This document shows, one piece after another, positions 59,881 through 64,000 of a DNA stretch of 64,000 nucleotides. The stretch comes from SHZI01 sp963698405 (GTDB lineage Bacteria; Pseudomonadota; Gammaproteobacteria; Steroidobacterales; GCA-2729495). The first letter of the stretch is position 1. Each line of letters opens with the position of its first letter. The notes under the pieces were generated by a model that worked only from the letters and a program-made list of their open reading frames with translations, had not been told where the DNA came from and searched no databases. The stretch lies in the NCBI GenBank assembly GCA_963698405.1, contig CAVOQT010000015.1:124001-188000 (forward strand). The letters run 5' to 3'. A program made the position numbers and the translations under genes.

Positions 59881-60674
59881 ACACCCCGTGGAAATGGATT
59901 GTGCTGAGCCTGATAGTGCTTAGTGGCTGCAATCCGCAGGAGGAAAACATGACAACACCACAAAGCGCCATCGACTGGTCCCGATTAAGCGGCAAGCAAA
60001 TCGTCTTTGCCCACCAGTCAGTCGGCACAAACATTCTGAGTGGCGTGGAACAGCTCGCCCGCCGGGACGGCATCACGCTGCCGGTTCACGAGCAACGCGG
60101 CGCACCAGCTGGCACCGGCATCACCCATTTCAATATCGGTCGCAACGAGGATCCACTGGGGAAAATCAGCGACTTCTCGGCTGCAATGGATGCGGGTGCG
60201 GCACGCGGCGCAGACATCGCGCTGATGAAACTCTGCTACATCGACTTCAATACAAAGACCGACGCCCGGCAGGTAGCCGAGGCCTATATCAGCAGCCTGG
60301 ATACCCTTAGTCAGAAATATCCGGATACGCGATTCGTCGCAGTCACCGCGCCGCTGGCAGCCGTACAGACGGGCCCGAAAGCCTGGATCAAGCGCCTGCT
60401 GGGAAAGCAGCCGGCGCAGTACATTGAGAATGCCAGACGCGCCGAGTTCAACCAGCTCGTTCGGGCGCACTACAAGCCCGGTAATCGCTTGTTCGATCTG
60501 GCGCGCGTTGAAGCCGATGGCGGCGGTATACATACGGTAGTACAGGTTGCTGGCCGCGATGTGGAAGCCCTTGATCCGACGCTTACCGATGACGGAGGGC
60601 ATCTGAATGAGCGCGGCGAACTTCTGGCCGCGGCAGAGTTCCTCAAGGTCATCGGCGCCATCCCGGTGAAATAG
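59877..60674 (+). CDS. SGNH/GDSL-like lipoprotein (tentative hydrolase or acyltransferase)
   Basis: The ATG at 59877, overlapping the previous stop, gives 265 aa. A lipobox VLSGC puts the lipidated Cys at 18. The nucleophile is probably Ser48 in FAHQSVGTN and the C-terminal Asp239-His242 pair lies in DGGHLNERG, an SGNH-type arrangement without a textbook GDS block. A middle Asn/Gly pair is plausible in HFNIGRNED. As an envelope lipoprotein in a polysaccharide operon it could remove or add acyl groups on the glycan. Family assignment is by motif only. Confidence 0.7.
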   Translation: MNTPWKWIVLSLIVLSGCNPQEENMTTPQSAIDWSRLSGKQIVFAHQSVGTNILSGVEQLARRDGITLPVHEQRGAPAGTGITHFNIGRNEDPLGKISDFSAAMDAGAARGADIALMKLCYIDFNTKTDARQVAEAYISSLDTLSQKYPDTRFVAVTAPLAAVQTGPKAWIKRLLGKQPAQYIENARRAEFNQLVRAHYKPGNRLFDLARVEADGGGIHTVVQVAGRDVEALDPTLTDDGGHLNERGELLAAAEFLKVIGAIPVK

Positions 60675-60676
60675 CC

Positions 60677-61309
60677 ATGACCATGGCGCGATTCTCAGCT
60701 GATCTGGGTCTCTGTCACCGACGCCGATGGCCAGGCAAGCCGGTCCGCTGGCTCTCCGGTCTCTGGCTGCTATTGATCTCGCGGGGTTTGTGGTTACTGC
60801 TGGTGCATCGCATCTCCTACTGGTGGGTCAGCCGCTGGACCGGCCCATTGCGGGGCAGCTGGCGCCTGCGCCTGATCGGTATCCCGCTGAGCAGCCTGGA
60901 GTGGTTGGTGAAGGTATCTACCAAGAGCGATATCCTCGGGCGCAGCGATATTGAAGGCGGCGTCTGCATGCCCGATCAGGGGTGCCTCATCTTTGGCGCA
61001 AAAAAAATGGGTACTGGTACGGTCGTCGGCCCGCGCACGACCATCGGCATGAGTCTGGCTGACGGTGGACTGCCCGAGATCGGCCGCAACGTCTGGATAG
61101 GTGCGGACTGCGTGGTCTACGGATCGCTGACCATCGGCGATGGCGCAACCCTGTTGCCAGGTACTGCACTCACCAGGAGCATACCTGCCGGCGTCGTCAT
61201 GCAAGGCAATCCGGCGCGCATGGCACTGCGCGAGTTTGACAACACCGCGTTACGCGAACAGCCGGACCTGGACGCGGATGCATACGTCGCAGCCGTGCGG
61301 GGCAATTGA
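60677..61309 (+). CDS. Hexapeptide-repeat acyltransferase (serine acetyltransferase-like) with N-terminal hydrophobic region
   Basis: The protein is 210 aa. Hydrophobic helices cover about residues 22-60 (LSGLWLLLISRGLWLLLVH). A left-handed beta-helix follows from about 100 (GTVVGPRTTIG, IGRNVWIGADCVVYG, IGDGATLLPGTALT) and ends with QGNPARM. This is the layout of O-acetyltransferases in polysaccharide loci. It begins 2 bp after the SGNH-like gene and abuts the next acyltransferase. Confidence 0.8.
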   Translation: MTMARFSADLGLCHRRRWPGKPVRWLSGLWLLLISRGLWLLLVHRISYWWVSRWTGPLRGSWRLRLIGIPLSSLEWLVKVSTKSDILGRSDIEGGVCMPDQGCLIFGAKKMGTGTVVGPRTTIGMSLADGGLPEIGRNVWIGADCVVYGSLTIGDGATLLPGTALTRSIPAGVVMQGNPARMALREFDNTALREQPDLDADAYVAAVRGN

Positions 61310-61873
61310 TTGTTTGCGCATATCCGCGCTGATGTACTGCGCTTTCATCGCGCCGACACCACACTTGGTATCCGCGACTGGCTACGGCTTGCGGGCGACA
61401 ACTTCGGCCTTCAGGCCTTGTTCGTCTACCGCTTCGGGCGCTGGCTCGCGAGGCTGCGCCAGCACCTGCCCGGCTGGCTCCTCGCCGCATGCCTCTATCC
61501 AGTGTACTGGCTACTGGTGGCCTTTATTCGCCTTGCCTATGGCATCTTTCTGGAACAAAGCGCTGACATCGGCCCGGGCCTCTATATCGGCCATTTTGGC
61601 AAGATCCGGGTTGCACACTGTCAGATCGGACCACGTTGCGCGATCCAGCAGCACGTCAGTCTGGGGCCTGAGGCAGACGGGCCCGGACCGGTCATCGGTA
61701 CCGGGGTATGGATCGGTGCACACGCAACGATTACCACCAGCGTGCACATCGGCGATGGTGCCACCATCGCCGCCGGCGCGATGGTAAACCAGGACATTCC
61801 GCCGCGTTGCCTGGTACTCGGAAACCCCGGACGCATCATCCAGCGCGACTATGACAACCGCGCGTTTCTCTGA
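61310..61873 (+). CDS. Serine O-acetyltransferase-like hexapeptide acyltransferase
   Basis: The protein is 187 aa with a TTG start directly at the preceding stop. The N-terminal part has DVLRFHRADTTLG and a hydrophobic helix (about 63-78). The beta-helix carries HFGKIRVAHCQIGPRC, IGTGVWIGAHATI and VHIGDGATIAAGAMV with the NPGRIIQRDYDN ending. It resembles CysE-like enzymes of EPS operons rather than cysteine synthesis. It is the last gene of the plus-strand operon and faces the FkbH-like gene 15 bp away. Confidence 0.82.
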   Translation: MFAHIRADVLRFHRADTTLGIRDWLRLAGDNFGLQALFVYRFGRWLARLRQHLPGWLLAACLYPVYWLLVAFIRLAYGIFLEQSADIGPGLYIGHFGKIRVAHCQIGPRCAIQQHVSLGPEADGPGPVIGTGVWIGAHATITTSVHIGDGATIAAGAMVNQDIPPRCLVLGNPGRIIQRDYDNRAFL

Positions 61874-61888
61874 TCAACAAATACCCGC

Positions 61889-63973
61889 TTAGCGCTCCAC
61901 GACAGAAATCCACTCCGGCATCGAGAGCTGCGTGCGTGCTGGCAGCAGCCACCGACCCTCCTCCACCGGACCAAACCCGGCATTGGCAAACAAGCTCGCC
62001 GAGGGCTCATTGCGTCCACTGGGAACAAAGCGACCTATGAGCGGCCGTCCGGCACACAGCCGGACGATATAGGCCAGCATCACCTGCTCCATTCCAAAGC
62101 CCATCGCCCGACAGCTCATGACAAAGCTCTCGATCAATACCTCCGCTTCCGTCAGGCGCAAGATAGCCACACACACCAGTCCCAGTGCGCCGAACTTGTC
62201 GGACAGCTCACCGACGACAAGCCGCGCGTCATCACTCCGAAGCAAGCCGTCGAGCTCGTGCTTCCCATACCTGATGGTCGTCGTATTGAACTGGTTGGTT
62301 CTCTGTACCAGCTCTGCAACCCGGTCGAGATCCGTTTTGTTTGCCGGACCGACCATCGCCTTCAGTTCGAGAGTGCGCATCAGCGCCGGGTAGTCGGCAC
62401 CTGAGCGAACCGTCTGCTGCCGGCTGGCCTGTTGCCGATAGAGCTGTTTGCGCTGGCGCGCCTCCTCTGTGTCCCTGGTATTCGGCATAAATAACAGCCG
62501 TCCCAGAGCCACCCAGGCAGACGGTGATGTCGCATCAAGCACCGGAATCTGGGGCAACTGCTGCCTGAGCAGCTCACGTTCAGCCGGATTGTCATCCAGC
62601 AACAGGAACGAATCGATGCCCAGGTTAAGGTCCGCAGCAATCTCCCGGGCTGACTGCGCCTTCAGGTTCCAGTTGATCTTCCGGGCAACGAAATCATCTA
62701 CGGCCAGCAACATCTCCTCCCAGCGGATATTCTTCTCGTCATTCTTGCTGACTGCGGCGAGGAGAATGCCCTGTTCTGACAGCTTCTTCAGCAGCAACTG
62801 ACGATCGCGATGATGCTCCACCGGACCATCAGCCATAACGCCACTCCACAGGGTGTTATCAAAGTCGACCAGGATCAGCTTGGTTTTCCAGAGCCGCGCT
62901 ATATCGCTAACGATTGCGGAATACTCAATGGATGCCAGCCGCTCAAAGTCAATCAGATGAAACTGGGCGTGGCGAAACATGCGCTGCGGAAACAGCACCC
63001 TGGACGCACTGCGCAATCCTCTCGGTTCAGTCAGGACATTTTCGTCAATCAGGAAGCAGTTGTCGGTTGCAGCAGCGATACGGCCGATCCCGGTATTGAC
63101 AAAATGCAGGGCATCCTGCTGCGCCCGTGTCAATGGTGACAGACCAGGCAGGCGCGAACGCCATCGACTCAAGGGCAAGCCAGATGCGTTATGCAGCAAC
63201 AGCGGAACATCGGTGAGTTCACGGATCTGGCTGACATGACTGGCAACATACTGCGTAATCGCCCCGACCAGCGCGCGCTTCTCCTCCGCTGAGTGCTTGC
63301 CAGCATCCTCCATCAGCGAGCGATAGAGCGGGATACCCTTGTAGGTCAGATAACTCGTGGCAATGATATCAACCTTGCTGGTTCTGATCGCAGCCGATAT
63401 ACCATCCTGGTCGATGTCGGCGCCCATCAGTGCAGACAGGTAGTAGTAACGCACATCCAGCTCAATTCCCTGTCTGGCCATCTGACCGATCAGGAACACC
63501 TGGATACCCGCCATCACACAATCGCCAACCATCAGCATCCGGAGGGTATTTCGATCGCCTGCGGGTGGCGCGCATAAAGGCTGGTGCAATTCAGTCAGCC
63601 AGTCTGCAAATGGCTGGCGAGTATCGCCGGACACCTGGCTGAGCAGCACCCGCTCATGTACCGGCACCAGCGTCTCAAAGTAGGCCTGCAGCGCTTCCTG
63701 GCCCTCACGGTGAGGGGCATGGCGCCGCCACTCGAACAGGTACTGCTCGCGGAACAGTTGCTCACCGGTTCGTGCGTACTGGACCAGCAGGCCCAGCAAT
63801 GGGAGGAGAAATTCCCGGGTTACTGCCGCCTGTTGCGGACTGGCTGAAAACTCACCGGGAAACGCAGCAAGGATGGCCGGCGAGAACCAGTCGGCATACC
63901 AGTCCGAAACGATCTGCTGACGGTTTCGCCAAAGTTCGCCGGCAAGCCTGTGAAAGTTGATCGACGCACTCAT
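61889..63973 (-). CDS. FkbH-like HAD-IIIC domain protein
   Basis: The protein is 694 aa. The N-terminal helical region (about 1-140) is followed by a domain with LMVGDCVMAGIQ (near 148), then the HAD core VDFDNTLWSG (Asp370, Asp372) and SFLLLDDNPAERE. A GNAT-like C-terminus has KFGALGLVCVAI and ESFVMSCRAMGFG. FkbH proteins dephosphorylate 1,3-bisphosphoglycerate onto an ACP to make glyceryl-ACP, or act on other carrier-bound groups. In this locus the ACP at 50.6 kb is the obvious carrier. It is transcribed towards the acyltransferases, convergent with the operon. The start lies close to the right end and no upstream gene is visible. Confidence 0.85.
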   Translation of the reverse strand: MSASINFHRLAGELWRNRQQIVSDWYADWFSPAILAAFPGEFSASPQQAAVTREFLLPLLGLLVQYARTGEQLFREQYLFEWRRHAPHREGQEALQAYFETLVPVHERVLLSQVSGDTRQPFADWLTELHQPLCAPPAGDRNTLRMLMVGDCVMAGIQVFLIGQMARQGIELDVRYYYLSALMGADIDQDGISAAIRTSKVDIIATSYLTYKGIPLYRSLMEDAGKHSAEEKRALVGAITQYVASHVSQIRELTDVPLLLHNASGLPLSRWRSRLPGLSPLTRAQQDALHFVNTGIGRIAAATDNCFLIDENVLTEPRGLRSASRVLFPQRMFRHAQFHLIDFERLASIEYSAIVSDIARLWKTKLILVDFDNTLWSGVMADGPVEHHRDRQLLLKKLSEQGILLAAVSKNDEKNIRWEEMLLAVDDFVARKINWNLKAQSAREIAADLNLGIDSFLLLDDNPAERELLRQQLPQIPVLDATSPSAWVALGRLLFMPNTRDTEEARQRKQLYRQQASRQQTVRSGADYPALMRTLELKAMVGPANKTDLDRVAELVQRTNQFNTTTIRYGKHELDGLLRSDDARLVVGELSDKFGALGLVCVAILRLTEAEVLIESFVMSCRAMGFGMEQVMLAYIVRLCAGRPLIGRFVPSGRNEPSASLFANAGFGPVEEGRWLLPARTQLSMPEWISVVER

Positions 63974-64000
63974 AAACCACTGCGAGGGTACCGCGAAATA

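Overview
The window is chromosomal DNA of a denitrification-capable gammaproteobacterium. The evidence is the gene order frr-uppS-cdsA-rseP-bamA-skp-lpxD-lpxA-lpxB-rnhB-dnaE, the lipid A and BamA genes, the glnD/map/rpsB arrangement and the XrtA/PEP-CTERM-type genes. The genus cannot be read from the sequence; a relative of the Nevskiales/Steroidobacterales/Woeseiales is a guess.

Layout. 1-16.35 kb (minus strand): one long housekeeping run for translation (rpsB, tsf, frr), UMP kinase, isoprenoid and phospholipid synthesis (uppS, cdsA), envelope biogenesis (rseP, bamA, skp, lpxD, lpxA, lpxB), rnhB and the start of dnaE. The genes dxr and fabZ, usually part of this cluster, are missing from it. 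16.6-33.2 kb: map-glnD, dapD-dapE, dsbB, tsaB, pckG, a cyclase-FHA protein, a methyltransferase, dusA, galE, the PEP-CTERM two-component pair prsK/prsR, and tRNA-Ala and tRNA-Glu. 33.5-37.2 kb: a nitrite respiration group (nirS, a NapC/NirT tetrahaem cytochrome, a diheme EB_dh-like cytochrome, a cupredoxin). 37.2-47.4 kb: gltX, a phosphopantetheinyl transferase, a WecA-type transferase, an exopolysaccharide export protein, a beta-barrel, tRNA-Val, an ATPase-FHA protein, an EpsB-type sugar transferase, and a c-di-GMP-I riboswitch in front of an Ig-fold lipoprotein. 47.5-64 kb: a beta-barrel protein, an exosortase fused to a CPBP protease, an acyl carrier protein, an AMP ligase, a NadE-like enzyme, an asparagine synthase-type amidotransferase, a PaaK/CapK-like ligase, CapA, two glycosyltransferases, an SGNH-like lipoprotein, two hexapeptide acyltransferases and an FkbH-like HAD-IIIC protein.

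How it fits together. The right half reads as a surface polysaccharide and protein-sorting locus. WecA/EpsB-type initiating transferases, glycosyltransferases, an export protein and barrels build and export a glycan. A carrier-protein module (ACP, AMP ligase, FkbH, acyltransferases, with a PPTase nearby) and an amidation module (NadE-like, AsnB-like) could decorate it. An exosortase/CPBP fusion would process and anchor proteins. Control is suggested by PrsK/PrsR (sigma-54) and by a c-di-GMP riboswitch. The most original part is this XrtA-style toolkit combined with an XrtE-like exosortase-protease and ACP/amide chemistry, with no sorted substrate gene visible in the window.

Quality caveat. 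Between about 33.7 and 47.2 kb at least 25 single-base frame shifts break eight genes, including gltX, while the other 50 kb shows none. Conserved protein sequence continues in the alternate frames, so I read most of these as sequence or assembly errors rather than decay.
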